Positions 53,509 through 63,206 of a stretch of 64,000 nt of DNA are shown one piece after another. Each line of letters begins with the position of its first letter. Positions within the stretch are counted from its first letter, which is position 1. This stretch comes from Marinobacter sp. SS13-12. GTDB lineage: Bacteria > Pseudomonadota > Gammaproteobacteria > Pseudomonadales > Oleiphilaceae. The DNA lies in NCBI RefSeq assembly GCF_030227115.1, contig NZ_JASSUA010000001.1, positions 2,604,001 to 2,668,000 on the forward strand, written 5' to 3'. The notes under the pieces were generated by a model. The model saw only the letters and a program-made list of their open reading frames with translations. It was not told where the DNA came from and ran no database searches. Made by a program: the position numbers and the translations under genes.

Positions 53509-56241
53509 CTACGCCAGCAACCGCAGTTCCCGGGCCCGGGCCAGGGCTTCGGTGCGCGACCCCACCGCCAGCTTGCCATAGAGATTACGGATATGGGCTT
53601 TCACGGTAGTGGGCGCTACGCCCATGGTGCTGGCAATGTCTTTGTTGGCCAGGCCCTGGTTGATCAGTTCCAGCACTTCCAGTTCCCGTTGGCTGAGGGG
53701 TTCTGCCAGTTCATCGTTGCCGGAATCGGCCGGGCCTGTAGGTTCGTTTGTGGATGCCGGTGTGGGTACGGATGCTGTTGCGTCTGCTTCCGCTTGCTCG
53801 CGTAGCATGCCCAGAACACGGCTGTTCCACCGCCCCGGCGCTTTCAGAAGGGGCAGTTCCAGGCACAACTTGCGGATGCTGGGGCTTTCCTCAGCCAGCA
53901 GGCGCATAAAGCCTGCATCCGCCGCCCGCTGTACCGCCCGCGCCAGCATCTGATCTGCTTCCTGGGTCTTGCCCTCGGCATAAAGCGCATCACTATAGAC
54001 CAGCTGGATTTCCACCAGGTGGCGGTAATGCTGATCCTTTTCGGCGCTCAGGCGCAGGGGCGCCAGGGTGGCCATGGCAGCTTCCGGGTGACCAAGTGCG
54101 ACCTGCACCCGGGCGACACTGATCTGGTTCTGTTCGCGATTGAGCGGGTTGGTGAAGCGGTCGTTGGTGACTTGGTGCATCCACTCTTCCGCCTGGGTCA
54201 GGTGCCCGGTGGCCAGGTAGCAGCGGGCCAGCATAGCGGAGCAGGCCGGAGGTTCAAACAGGATGTGGTCACGCCTGCGCCTTGCCACGCTCGCGGCATC
54301 TTCCAGTGCTTCGATGGCTTCCTGGTAGCGGCCCTCGCTGAACGCCAGGTGGCCACGGACATACTGGATAATCACATGCTGGCCCGGCTCTGTTCCGTTG
54401 TTCACATGGTCCAGCAACGGTGCCAGGTAGGAGGCTGCCAGTTGGGGCTCGTTGCGCTCCCGGTATATCTCGATCAGTGCGCTGTTCTGCCAGCACGAGA
54501 TCAGCATCGGCTGGCGGGGATCGCTGTGGTGTTGGTCTACCCACTGACGTACACGGGTGCAGGTATCCAGGGCTTCGTCGATATCCCCACGGTTGTACTG
54601 TATCCAGGCCAGGAGCCCGCCGCTGGAGAGTACCGTACTGGGTTTGCGTTCCAGTTCACCGTATCGCACCGCGGACTTGAGGGCGTCTTCAGCGGCGGCC
54701 AGGTCACCCTTGCCGTAGTAGTCCAGCCCGACACCATAATAGGTGACCGATTTCAGTGGAATCCGGGTGTGGTCAATATCCCTTAACACTTGCTGGGTGA
54801 GGTCGCTGGCGCTCTTGTCATCACTTTTGGAGCGGGCCAGGTAGGAGCGGATCAGTGAAATTTCGCTCTGCAGGCCCAACGCGCCTTCGGCGTCCGGGTG
54901 GGAGTCTGCCACCTGTTTGTCCAGCATGTCTTCCAGCTCGTCCAGCAACGGGTCCAGCACATCCACTCGGTTGGCGAAAAACAGGGCCCAGACCCTTAGC
55001 ATCAGCAGTTGGGGGCTTTCCTGCAGGATATGGACGGGCAGGGAATCGAGCCAGCTCAGAACCGGCAGGTGAAAACCACCGTGGATCAGGTTGTTACCGT
55101 GTTCCGCCAGGACCCGGGCCAGCCAGGGCCAGTCCCGGTGCTGAACGATCTGGGAGATGCCTTCCTGGACGTGGCCGTGGGTCAGTAACCAGTTTACGGC
55201 CCGCTGCCAATGTTTTTCGGTGTCCTCCGGTTTGAACTGCCTGGCTCGTTGCAGCAGGGCATCCCGGAACAGATCGTGATAGCGGAACCATTCGTTACGG
55301 GTGTCGAGGGGGATCAGGAACAGGTTTTCACGTAGCAGCTGCTCCAGTAATACCTGGCTGTTAGTGGTGCCGCGCACCGCATCGCACAGGGATGCGCACA
55401 ACCTTGGGCAGCAGGCGGTGTCGAGCAGGAAGTCACGCACCGGCGCCGGTTGCTGTTCCAGTACTTCCGTCAGCACATAATCACTGATCTTCCGTTCATC
55501 CAGATCGATGCGTTGCTGGCCACCGCCGGCGCTCTGATCTTCAATGCTGCCACCGGAAAGGGCAGACAGTTGCATGGCGGCCACCCATCCCTCGGTTTTG
55601 CGACAGATCTTGCGAACCTCCTGTTCAGAAAGCTCAAGCCCCATGGTGTCGTGAAAAAACTGCTGGCACTCTTCCTCGGAGAACGCCAGCAAGCCGGGAT
55701 GGACGTCCTCTACCCAGCGACGTACCCGCCACCGGGACAGCGGCAAAGCCGGTTCCGTGCGGGAGGCCAGGGTAATCATGACATCGGGGGGCAGGTAGTC
55801 GATGAAATAGGACACCTGCCGCTGCAGTTGCGGGTCACGGATGAAGTGGTAGTCATCAAGGATGAGCGACCAGGCCGCACCATCTGCGGCGAGTACGTTG
55901 ATCAGCCCGGTGATGGGGCCCTCCAGCTCCTGCAGGCTGCAATGGCTCAGCTGCTGCCGGCATTCTTCCAGGCCCGCAAGGCCATTGTGTTCAAAGGCTC
56001 CGACCACGTACTGCCAGAACCGCCGAGGTTCGTCATCGTGCTCATCCAGCGATAACCAGACGACGTTGGAGGACGTTCGGGAACACCACTGACTCACCAG
56101 AGTGGTCTTGCCAAAGCCGGCCGGTGCCACCACCAGGTTCAGTCGCTTTGCACCGTCTGGTTGCAGCAGGGCGCGCAGGCGCTCTCGCTGCACCGAGCGG
56201 GGGTCGGCGGTTGGTCTCAGGAACTTGGTGGTTAACAGCAT
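53509..56241 (-). CDS. MalT-type LuxR-family ATP-dependent transcriptional activator
   Basis: The regulator of about 910 residues belongs to the LAL/MalT class. A P-loop ATPase domain comes first (APAGFGKTT at 39-47; SLDEHDDEPRRFWQYV; WSLILDDYHFI as Walker B). A long helical TPR-like sensor region fills the middle, and the C-terminus is a LuxR helix-turn-helix (LSQRELEVLELINQGLANKDIA...TTVKAHIRNLYGKL). ATG 56241 gives the family's usual MLLTTKFLRP start; a frame extension to 56334 runs through a large inverted repeat and is discarded. The inducer and targets are unknown. A LAL regulator often controls neighbouring catabolic genes, but none is obvious here. Confidence 0.88.
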   Translation of the reverse strand: MLLTTKFLRPTADPRSVQRERLRALLQPDGAKRLNLVVAPAGFGKTTLVSQWCSRTSSNVVWLSLDEHDDEPRRFWQYVVGAFEHNGLAGLEECRQQLSHCSLQELEGPITGLINVLAADGAAWSLILDDYHFIRDPQLQRQVSYFIDYLPPDVMITLASRTEPALPLSRWRVRRWVEDVHPGLLAFSEEECQQFFHDTMGLELSEQEVRKICRKTEGWVAAMQLSALSGGSIEDQSAGGGQQRIDLDERKISDYVLTEVLEQQPAPVRDFLLDTACCPRLCASLCDAVRGTTNSQVLLEQLLRENLFLIPLDTRNEWFRYHDLFRDALLQRARQFKPEDTEKHWQRAVNWLLTHGHVQEGISQIVQHRDWPWLARVLAEHGNNLIHGGFHLPVLSWLDSLPVHILQESPQLLMLRVWALFFANRVDVLDPLLDELEDMLDKQVADSHPDAEGALGLQSEISLIRSYLARSKSDDKSASDLTQQVLRDIDHTRIPLKSVTYYGVGLDYYGKGDLAAAEDALKSAVRYGELERKPSTVLSSGGLLAWIQYNRGDIDEALDTCTRVRQWVDQHHSDPRQPMLISCWQNSALIEIYRERNEPQLAASYLAPLLDHVNNGTEPGQHVIIQYVRGHLAFSEGRYQEAIEALEDAASVARRRRDHILFEPPACSAMLARCYLATGHLTQAEEWMHQVTNDRFTNPLNREQNQISVARVQVALGHPEAAMATLAPLRLSAEKDQHYRHLVEIQLVYSDALYAEGKTQEADQMLARAVQRAADAGFMRLLAEESPSIRKLCLELPLLKAPGRWNSRVLGMLREQAEADATASVPTPASTNEPTGPADSGNDELAEPLSQRELEVLELINQGLANKDIASTMGVAPTTVKAHIRNLYGKLAVGSRTEALARARELRLLA

Positions 56242-56267
56242 CGTTTCCCTGAATGCCGGTGAATGGG

Positions 56268-56309
56268 TAGTGTCCCGTCTGGTTAATTCGTCAACCAGAC
56301 GGGACACTA
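56268..56309. repeat. 17-bp perfect inverted repeat upstream of the MalT-like gene
   Basis: TAGTGTCCCGTCTGGTT at 56268-56284 is followed by an 8-base loop and its exact complement at 56293-56309. It sits 27 bases before the ATG of the MalT-like gene, so it lies in the leader or promoter. It could be an operator for a large dimeric regulator, an RNA hairpin that controls translation, or a short mobile-repeat scar. Confidence 0.8.
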
Positions 56310-56481
56310 GATAACGGATTGTGTGCTTTGTCACAGTTAAGTCAAGGGCCGCAAAGACAAATCACCGCGTCAACATGCGGCGTTCTCATTTTTTTGGACT
56401 AAACTGTGATGGACGGGATTATGTATACTCAATAAGAATGAAAAATCACGTTTTTATGTAAATCGGGGAGCGACAGGGTAG

Positions 56482-57459
<978 letters not shown>

Positions 57460-57460
57460 T

Positions 57461-57486
57461 GATTGCCCGGTCAGTCCCGGGCAATC
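57461..57486. terminator. Hairpin between cysB and cysH
   Basis: GATTGCCCGG (57461-57470) and CCGGGCAATC (57477-57486) form a perfect 10-bp stem with a 6-base loop. It spans the cysH stop codon and follows the cysB stop by one base. No T-run follows on either strand, so it may be an RNA 3'-end stabiliser more than a classical terminator. Confidence 0.55.
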
Positions 57487-58193
57487 AGGTTTCCGGCATG
57501 AAGGCCACACTCTTTCTGTGTGGCTTCTTCCCACCACCAACGACCCTCGCGCTCATGCTGCCCCGGCAGGATGGCACGTGTGCACGGCTCGCAACCGATA
57601 CTGACAAAGCCCTTCTCGTGCAGCTTGTTGTAGGGCGCTTCCGTCATGCGGATATAGTCCCAGACCTCCTTTGAGCTCCAGTTTGCCAGCGGGTTGAACT
57701 TCACCAGCTGTTTGTCCTCGGTGGAAAAAGCGTCGTCGATCTGTACCACGGGTACATCGCTACGGGTGCCGGGGCTCTGGTCCTTGCGCTGGCCGGAGAT
57801 CCAGGCATCGACAGTGGCCAGTTTCTTCCGCAGTGGGTTCACCTTGCGGATTCCGCAGCACTCGGCGTGACCATCTTCGTAAAAGCTGAACATGCCCTTG
57901 CGGGTTACCAGGTCCTGCACTTCGGCGGCATCGGGGAACAGGATCTCGATCCTGATACCATAGTGTTTGCGAACCCTCTCGATAAACTCGTAGGTTTCCG
58001 GGTGCAGGCGGGCTGTATCCAGGGTGAAAACCTGAAGATTATCGGTCAGTTTGTGGGCAAGTTCGATCAGGGCGACGTCTTCCGCACCGCTGAAGGAAAT
58101 GGCGATATTGTCGTACTTCGCCAGTGCGGCCTTGAGGATAGCCCTTGGGCTCTGGCCCTCAAGCTCCGTCTGTAGCTGTGAAATATCCGTCAT
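57471..58193 (-). CDS. cysH: Adenylyl-sulphate (APS) reductase, thioredoxin-dependent
   Basis: The enzyme of 240 residues reduces activated sulphate to sulphite. It carries the four extra cysteines of the iron-sulphur APS-reductase type: Cys112-Cys113 (HAECCGIRK) and Cys201/Cys204 (GCEPCTR). The catalytic ECGLH motif is at residues 228-232. E. coli-type PAPS reductase lacks those four Cys, so APS is the likely substrate, as in pseudomonads. [12 protein letters not shown] is the nucleotide-binding PP motif. ATG 58193 lies 8 bases after AGGTGA; a GTG four codons upstream is also in frame. Confidence 0.92.
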   Translation of the reverse strand: MTDISQLQTELEGQSPRAILKAALAKYDNIAISFSGAEDVALIELAHKLTDNLQVFTLDTARLHPETYEFIERVRKHYGIRIEILFPDAAEVQDLVTRKGMFSFYEDGHAECCGIRKVNPLRKKLATVDAWISGQRKDQSPGTRSDVPVVQIDDAFSTEDKQLVKFNPLANWSSKEVWDYIRMTEAPYNKLHEKGFVSIGCEPCTRAILPGQHEREGRWWWEEATQKECGLHAGNLIARD

Positions 58194-58261
58194 CGAAAGC
58201 ATCACCTGGGGTGTAAATGTGTGATAAATCTACCATTAACAGGCAGCAGTCTGAAGGAATG

Positions 58262-58284
58262 CCGGAATATATCGTTATAGCCGG
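58262..58284. promoter_or_regulatory. Imperfect palindrome upstream of cysH, candidate CysB site
   Basis: CCGG at 58262-58265 and 58281-58284 flank TATA...TATA arms in a 23-base imperfect dyad. It lies about 70-90 bases before the cysH start and 113 before thrH. CysB sites are poorly conserved, so the assignment rests on position and AT-rich symmetry only. Confidence 0.25.
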
Positions 58285-58396
58285 ACAGATCCACGATGCA
58301 TTCCTCCGCGGATTTTCTTATCATACCGCCTGATTTCAATCCCGGGCGGTTATCGACCCGCCTGGCTGACCAGCGTTCAATTACCAGGAGACCACT

Positions 58397-59008
58397 GTGG
58401 AACTCGCGTGCCTTGACCTTGAAGGAGTACTGATCCCGGAAATCTGGATCGCGTTTGCGGAAAAAACCGGCATTGAGGAACTCAAGGCGACCACCCGCGA
58501 CATTCCCGACTACGACGTGCTGATGACGCAGCGCCTGAAACTGCTGGACCAGCACGGCTACGGACTGCCACAGATCCAGGAAGTGATCGGCGAGCTGGAC
58601 CCGCTGCCAGGCGCCAGCGAGTTTCTGAACTGGCTTCGCGAACGGTTCCAGGTGGTGATTCTTTCCGATACCTTCTATGAGTTTGCCATGCCGCTGATGG
58701 CGAAGCTGGGCTACCCGGCGCTGCTGTGCCACAAGCTCGAAGTGAACAACGAGGGCCGGATTACCGATTACCTGTTGCGCCAGCGTGACCCCAAACGCCA
58801 GTCGGTGCGGGCATTCCAGTTACTGAACTACCGGGTGATTGCAGCAGGTGACTCGTACAACGACACCACCATGCTGGGCCAGGCGGAAGCGGGCATCCTG
58901 TTCCATGCGCCGCAGAACGTGATTGAAGAGTTTCCGCAGTTCCCGGCGGTACATACCTTTGACGAGCTGAAAGCCGAGTTCCTGAAGGCCAGCGCTATTC
59001 ACAACTGA
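58397..59008 (+). CDS. thrH: Bifunctional phosphoserine phosphatase/homoserine phosphotransferase ThrH
   Basis: The HAD-superfamily protein of 203 residues has motif I LDLEGVLIPE (Asp7 nucleophile; Glu replaces the second Asp, as in ThrH), motif II ILSDTFYEF, and motif IV GDSYNDTTML. ThrH dephosphorylates phosphoserine and can transfer the phosphate to homoserine. Translation starts at GTG 58397, 6 bases after AGGAG, which is unusual in this otherwise ATG-rich neighbourhood. It is divergent from cysH. Confidence 0.93.
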   Translation: MELACLDLEGVLIPEIWIAFAEKTGIEELKATTRDIPDYDVLMTQRLKLLDQHGYGLPQIQEVIGELDPLPGASEFLNWLRERFQVVILSDTFYEFAMPLMAKLGYPALLCHKLEVNNEGRITDYLLRQRDPKRQSVRAFQLLNYRVIAAGDSYNDTTMLGQAEAGILFHAPQNVIEEFPQFPAVHTFDELKAEFLKASAIHN

Positions 59009-59021
59009 TGTAATGGAAGAA

Positions 59022-59046
59022 GCCGGGGTGGTTGAGCCGCCCCGGC
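59022..59046. terminator. GC-rich hairpin between thrH and pabB
   Basis: GCCGGGGTGG (59022-59031) pairs with CCGCCCCGGC (59037-59046) with one T-G wobble and a 5-base loop. It sits between the convergent stops of thrH and pabB. The T-run is weak on both sides, but the stem is strong enough to act as a shared 3' end. Confidence 0.6.
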
Positions 59047-59052
59047 GTTCAG

Positions 59053-60357
59053 TTACATCGTCTCCAGTACATCCATCAGCTTCTGGACCTTGTCGACAGA
59101 CTCCCGGTACTCATCGTCCGGGTCTGAGTCCGCCACAATGCCACACCCCGCCCAGCAGTGAATCTGTCCCTCCGAATCCGTCATCAGGGTGCGGATGGCG
59201 ATGTTGCTTTCCAGGTTGTTGGAAAAATCCCAGCGAAATACCGAGCCACAGTAGGGCCCGCGGCTGTGTTGCTCCAGGCGGTCGATAATTTCCATCGCCC
59301 GGCGTTTCGGGGCACCGGTAATGGAACCGCCTGGGAAGGCTGAAAGAAACGCCCGCAGCGGTGTGGTATCGGGCCGCAGCCTGCCTTCCACCGTGCTGAC
59401 CAGTTGATGAACGTTCTCGTAGCTTTCGATGCTGAACAGTTGCGGCACCGAAACGGAGAAAGGCTCGCAGAACCGTGACAGGTCGTTGCGGATCAGATCC
59501 ACGATCATCAGGTTTTCGGCGCGATCCTTTTCTGCCACAGCCAGGGACGTGGCTATCTGCTGGTCGTTCTCTGCAGAGCTCAGGTCCCTGGGACGGGTGC
59601 CCTTGATAGGCTTGCTGATGACTTTTCGGCCCTGTTCGATGCTGAGGAACAGCTCCGGGGAAATGCTGAGTACCTGATAGGAACCGGCATTTACATAGGC
59701 AGCATGGGGAACCGGAACAGCCCGGCACAGGGCCTGGAATGCGGAGTAGGGTGCGCCCTGGTAGCTACCGGTGTACTTGTTGGACAGGTTGACCTGGTAA
59801 CAGTCCCCGGCATGGATATAACGGAGCACTTCCGATACACCGTGCCGGTAGTGTTCTGAGGGTTTGTCAGCCGCGAAGCCCTGGCTTACCACGAAGGGCG
59901 CGGGGCAATCAGATTCATGGCCTGCAAGGCTGAGAACACGGTCCCTGGTTTCGCTGTCGCAATCGGGATGGAAGTCGAGCCGGGGAGGTTGGTTGCCGGT
60001 TGTATCGAGGGTCAGTTGCCAGAGGTAGAGGCCGATATAGCCATAGTCCCCGGTGTCGGTGCCGGCGGTACCAGAAAAACCCGGTACCGTGTGGTTGCCG
60101 GCCTCGTAGAACAATGTGCCCATAATGCCGCCGGCGGTGGCCCTATCCGTCCCCGTGGCAAATTCGATCCAGGCTTTTTCAAGTTTATTGGTCAGCCTCG
60201 AAAAACCTCGTTGCTCTCGGGGCACCTGCCAGTGCCTTACCGGAAACGCCGTGATGACCCGCCGTTGCCTGCCGGCGTCCGTGAAATCGATATACCCATG
60301 ATGACTGCTGATCTGTGAAACGAGGCGTTCAGCCTCTTCCGCATTTAATGTTTTCAC
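59053..60357 (-). CDS. pabB: Aminodeoxychorismate synthase component I
   Basis: This chorismate-utilising enzyme of 434 residues makes 4-amino-4-deoxychorismate for folate synthesis together with PabA. The family fold is clear: CYQVNLSNKY, LSISPELFLS, and the PabB-type KPIKGTRPR near residue 255. The catalytic region VDLIRNDLSRFCEPFSV follows, then FPGGSITGAPKRRAMEII and the C-terminal GIVADSDPDDEYRE. The KPIKGT motif separates it from TrpE, which has PIAGT. No pabA or pabC gene adjoins it. Confidence 0.93.
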   Translation of the reverse strand: MKTLNAEEAERLVSQISSHHGYIDFTDAGRQRRVITAFPVRHWQVPREQRGFSRLTNKLEKAWIEFATGTDRATAGGIMGTLFYEAGNHTVPGFSGTAGTDTGDYGYIGLYLWQLTLDTTGNQPPRLDFHPDCDSETRDRVLSLAGHESDCPAPFVVSQGFAADKPSEHYRHGVSEVLRYIHAGDCYQVNLSNKYTGSYQGAPYSAFQALCRAVPVPHAAYVNAGSYQVLSISPELFLSIEQGRKVISKPIKGTRPRDLSSAENDQQIATSLAVAEKDRAENLMIVDLIRNDLSRFCEPFSVSVPQLFSIESYENVHQLVSTVEGRLRPDTTPLRAFLSAFPGGSITGAPKRRAMEIIDRLEQHSRGPYCGSVFRWDFSNNLESNIAIRTLMTDSEGQIHCWAGCGIVADSDPDDEYRESVDKVQKLMDVLETM

Positions 60358-60483
60358 GATGTTACATACTTAACAAAATCTTGCATGGGTTCACGGTAGC
60401 CTGTGCAGTACGTCACCGATGTCGGGCCTGGAAAGGCTTTGGCCGGTGCATTCTAAACAATAATCCCGAGGGCAGTAACCAGT

Positions 60484-61086
60484 ATGAAGACTTGTAACGG
60501 CATTGGTAAGCGTTTCGTCTCGGCACTCATCATCGGTTTTACAATTTCAACGGCGGCTTTTGCACAGGATGCAATGCAGATGGAGGATCATGTGCTTTCC
60601 GATGGCAAGCTTGACGACAAGGACCTGGCGGCGGTGGTCAAGGTCGCCCAGCGGCATCTCACGGAAATGACGGATGCTGCTGTCAATGAGGCCGGCGATG
60701 AACTGGAAGAGGCGGGCATTTTCCGGCCCATGGCATTCATGGTGATGAAATCCGACAAGGTGCAGCAGATGAGGCTGGCTGACGAAGCCGAGGAGGCGCC
60801 TGGGCAGGTGAAGGTGCTGATGTACCGGGCGGGGCTGAAGTCCATTGCCCGTCGGGGTGAAATCCATGCTGCGATCATTGCCTATCCAGGAAGTGTCGAG
60901 AAAGACGGCGAAACCATTCGCGCCATGGCCCTGGAGCACGAACACCGGTTGGGCGTGTCCGGTATCAAGCTGATTCCGGTCAAGCTGGAAGGTGGGGAGG
61001 CGAGCTTTGGGGAGCCCATGTCCCAGGACAAGCCGTTCCAGATCTTTTATGACGAAAAAGAAAATAATTCTGAAAATGGTAACTGA
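60484..61086 (+). CDS. Exported protein of unknown function
   Basis: The protein of 200 residues has a signal peptide (SALIIGFTISTAAFAQ, cleavage AFA-Q) and a mixed alpha/beta mature domain of about 170 residues. Visible stretches are LDDKDLAAVVKVAQRHL, VKVLMYRAGLKSIARRGEIHAA and EHEHRLGVSGIKLIPV. I recognise no family; the length and absence of Cys suggest a soluble periplasmic protein. It lies upstream of the DUF6160 gene on the same strand with a gap of about 175 bases that includes a CRP-like site, so the two are probably separate units. Confidence 0.75.
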   Translation: MKTCNGIGKRFVSALIIGFTISTAAFAQDAMQMEDHVLSDGKLDDKDLAAVVKVAQRHLTEMTDAAVNEAGDELEEAGIFRPMAFMVMKSDKVQQMRLADEAEEAPGQVKVLMYRAGLKSIARRGEIHAAIIAYPGSVEKDGETIRAMALEHEHRLGVSGIKLIPVKLEGGEASFGEPMSQDKPFQIFYDEKENNSENGN

Positions 61087-61143
61087 TTGAATTTAGGGGC
61101 ATATCCGTTGAACTATTAATAAGTAATTTGTTTTGTGACATTT

Positions 61144-61159
61144 TGTGAATGTATTCACG
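61144..61159. promoter_or_regulatory. CRP/Vfr-like site upstream of the DUF6160 gene
   Basis: TGTGA-ATGTAT-TCACG matches nine of ten conserved CRP positions and forms GTGAAT-GT-ATTCAC, a perfect 6-2-6 dyad. It sits about 105 bases before the ATG at 61263. A small hairpin (GTGAGG...CCTCAC, about 61193-61209) lies between site and gene. Confidence 0.4.
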
Positions 61160-61262
61160 GAACCGGAGTGTAAAACAATCTTAAATGGAGTGGTGAGGTT
61201 AAGCCTCACACCAAGACTCAAAGTTCAACTGGATAACAATAAGTTCAATCAAGGAGAACAAT

Positions 61263-62201
61263 ATGAAAGGCCTGAAGAAAATTGCACTGGCAACAGCCGT
61301 TGCCGCCGCGCCCTTCGCCGCTCACGCAGAGCTGCAGGCGATGGACGACAGCATGATGGGTAACGTCACCGGTCAGGCCGGTGTCACCATCGAACTGGAA
61401 ACACAGGTAAGCATCGGTCAGTTCACCTACACGGACGAAGGTACCTTCGCTGTGAAGGACATCAACCTGGGTGGTGCCCTGGCCAGCAGCTCCACTTCAG
61501 CTGCTAATTATGCAACTGCAACTGGCGCCGGTACCCTGTTGGATGAGCTCAAAATCGACATCGATATCGCTGCCGATGGTGACGCTGTTATCCATGTTAG
61601 TTCACTGCAACCAGACGGCGCTGGCGGCACACTGCCTATCGACTGGGGTATGACAGCCGGCTCTATGGAGCTTAGTGGCACCGGTGGTGAGAACACCGTT
61701 CTCGTCTCCAACATGGACGCCTGGGGTCTTCTCGGCGCTCTGGATATTCGCGTCGATACTGACGACGTGAACGGTCAGGCTGGTACCGGCACTCTGAACA
61801 TTGATGCTGCCTTCACCGTAAACGAAATGAGCTTTGATGTTGCGTTCCTCGGCATTGGTGTTCGTGGCATGACCATCAACAGCTCTGAGGCTGGTGGTGA
61901 AGTTCTGGGTACAGCAGGGCTGGAGGCCATCTTGGCAGAGGATCCTGCGGCAGTGACACCTGAAGAAGCGCGCAAAGTTGCTTTGGCTGAAGCTGGCTTC
62001 GCCATCGTTGGTCTGGACATCTACAAGGGCGATGGTCTCGGTACAGGCTCAACAGCGACCGACGTACTGCGTGTAGATGTTGATGACGTCCTGATGGACA
62101 TCAACGTTGCCGAAACTGTTATCGGCGGTGCAAACATCGGTACTATCGGTATCGACAACCTGCACATCAGCAACACCAAGCTGGCTGTTTACGGTCACTA
62201 A
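61263..62201 (+). CDS. DUF6160-type surface protein
   Basis: This exported protein of 312 residues has a clear signal peptide (KKIALATAVAAAPFAAHA, cleavage near AHA-E). The mature start LQAMDDSMMGNVTGQAGVTIELE is the short motif I associate with DUF6160, a domain found in proteins of Fil-type putative pilus/surface systems of Acinetobacter and relatives. The remainder is Gly/Asp/Thr-rich with alternating hydrophobic residues, suggesting a repetitive beta structure, and lacks Cys. AAGGAG lies 7 bases before the ATG. It has its own terminator and so is probably monocistronic. The function is unknown. Confidence 0.75.
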   Translation: MKGLKKIALATAVAAAPFAAHAELQAMDDSMMGNVTGQAGVTIELETQVSIGQFTYTDEGTFAVKDINLGGALASSSTSAANYATATGAGTLLDELKIDIDIAADGDAVIHVSSLQPDGAGGTLPIDWGMTAGSMELSGTGGENTVLVSNMDAWGLLGALDIRVDTDDVNGQAGTGTLNIDAAFTVNEMSFDVAFLGIGVRGMTINSSEAGGEVLGTAGLEAILAEDPAAVTPEEARKVALAEAGFAIVGLDIYKGDGLGTGSTATDVLRVDVDDVLMDINVAETVIGGANIGTIGIDNLHISNTKLAVYGH

Positions 62202-62227
62202 GCTGATCGGATAACACCTCTGGTGTG

Positions 62228-62255
62228 AACGCCCCGTTCTGCGGGGCGTTTTTTT
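62228..62255 (+). terminator. Intrinsic terminator of the DUF6160 gene
   Basis: AACGCCCCG (62228-62236) and CGGGGCGTT (62242-62250) form a perfect 9-bp stem with a 5-base loop followed by seven T residues in all. It lies 27 bases after the stop codon. Confidence 0.92.
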
Positions 62256-62278
62256 ATGCCTGAGAAAGGTTCAAGCAC

Positions 62279-62319
62279 AAAAAAGAGCGGTGCCTTTACA
62301 GGGTTGCCGCTCTTTTTTT
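62279..62319. terminator. Second, bidirectional terminator
   Basis: AAAAAAGAGCGG (62279-62290) pairs with CCGCTCTTTTTT (62307-62318) around a 16-base loop. The A and T runs make it work in both directions. It serves the minus-strand gene ending at 62353 and backs up the DUF6160 terminator. Confidence 0.85.
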
Positions 62320-62352
62320 GTGTCGGTGCCTTGGTCGCGTGAACAGGGCGGT

Positions 62353-62985
62353 TTACTGGTCCGGCACCTTGATAGAAAGATCAAACCCACCACCCGGTCG
62401 TGGGGTGAGGGTGACAGGGCCCTCGTTAATGCCATGGGGCACCTGGATATTATCAATACCCGGCGGGTTGCCGATGGAGAAATTCAGGTTCTGGCCGTCG
62501 TAGCCGATACCCAACTGGTCATTCAGGAATGTCTGGGTGAAAGGCTCATCCGGTATTTGCGCCTGTTGTCCGAAGATAATAGGCGGAATGTTGGGGGTGA
62601 GGTCCCGAGGTGGCTGGGCCCGGGCCAGTTCTTCCTGGGGCAACAGCAGGGCCCGCCTGAGAAACTCCTCTTCCGCACTTTCCAGCGCGTCGGCTTTTCC
62701 TTCCTGCTGGAAGCGCTGGAGGGCTTCGCGATAGGCCTCTTCTTCCGCTTCTGTCAGTACCGGCTCTCCCGGTGATATGGTCAGGGAGCGGAGAATCTGT
62801 CGGCGGTCCGCGTCTGTTTTCTGTCTCTGTTTTGGCACCACGATAACGGCGGAATCCTTTACATAGGTTTCAACCATCTCATCGGATGTCATCGATTGCA
62901 CGCCAGCCATCAATGGGGACGTAAAGGATGCTGCCAGGCTGGCGGTACCAGCCAGGGCAATGTAAAGGGGTGTGCGGCGTATCAT
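62353..62985 (-). CDS. Exported protein of unknown function
   Basis: The protein of 210 residues has a signal peptide (LYIALAGTASLAASFTSPLMA, cleavage near LMA-G). A charged helical segment follows (about 60-115; LTEAEEEAYREALQRFQQ), then a Pro-rich stretch (QPPRDLTPNIPPIIFG) and a Gly-rich beta-like end (LGIGYDGQNLNFSIGNPPGI, FDLSIKVPDQ). I do not recognise a family. ATG 62985 is preferred because AGAGG lies 8 bases upstream. It is convergent with the DUF6160 gene; a shared cell-surface system is possible but unproven. Confidence 0.72.
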   Translation of the reverse strand: MIRRTPLYIALAGTASLAASFTSPLMAGVQSMTSDEMVETYVKDSAVIVVPKQRQKTDADRRQILRSLTISPGEPVLTEAEEEAYREALQRFQQEGKADALESAEEEFLRRALLLPQEELARAQPPRDLTPNIPPIIFGQQAQIPDEPFTQTFLNDQLGIGYDGQNLNFSIGNPPGIDNIQVPHGINEGPVTLTPRPGGGFDLSIKVPDQ

Positions 62986-63206
62986 GACGTAGCCTCTTGC
63001 CGTGTCCAAACGCGAAAATGAGGCGCTGCTGAAAATCGACTGCAGTCAGTAGGCTCCTTACTACAAGTATTCTGCCGCAGCCGGCGTATTTCAAGGCGTT
63101 TCTGTGGCATTTGTGATCAGAATCGGAGTATTTGCAGTATTCTTCTGCAAGGCACCCCAAACGTGTTTATAGTCGTGGCTGATCAAACCGGTTTTACAGG
63201 GCATAT

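Noticed and set aside
54019..54786. Plus-strand frame of 255 codons inside the MalT-like gene
   Set aside because: It is antisense to a well-supported LuxR-family gene and shows no recognisable domain.
63132..63150. TTGCAG...CTGCAA inverted repeat before the DUF58 gene
   Set aside because: A 6-bp arm with a 7-base loop is expected by chance, and no promoter elements align with it.
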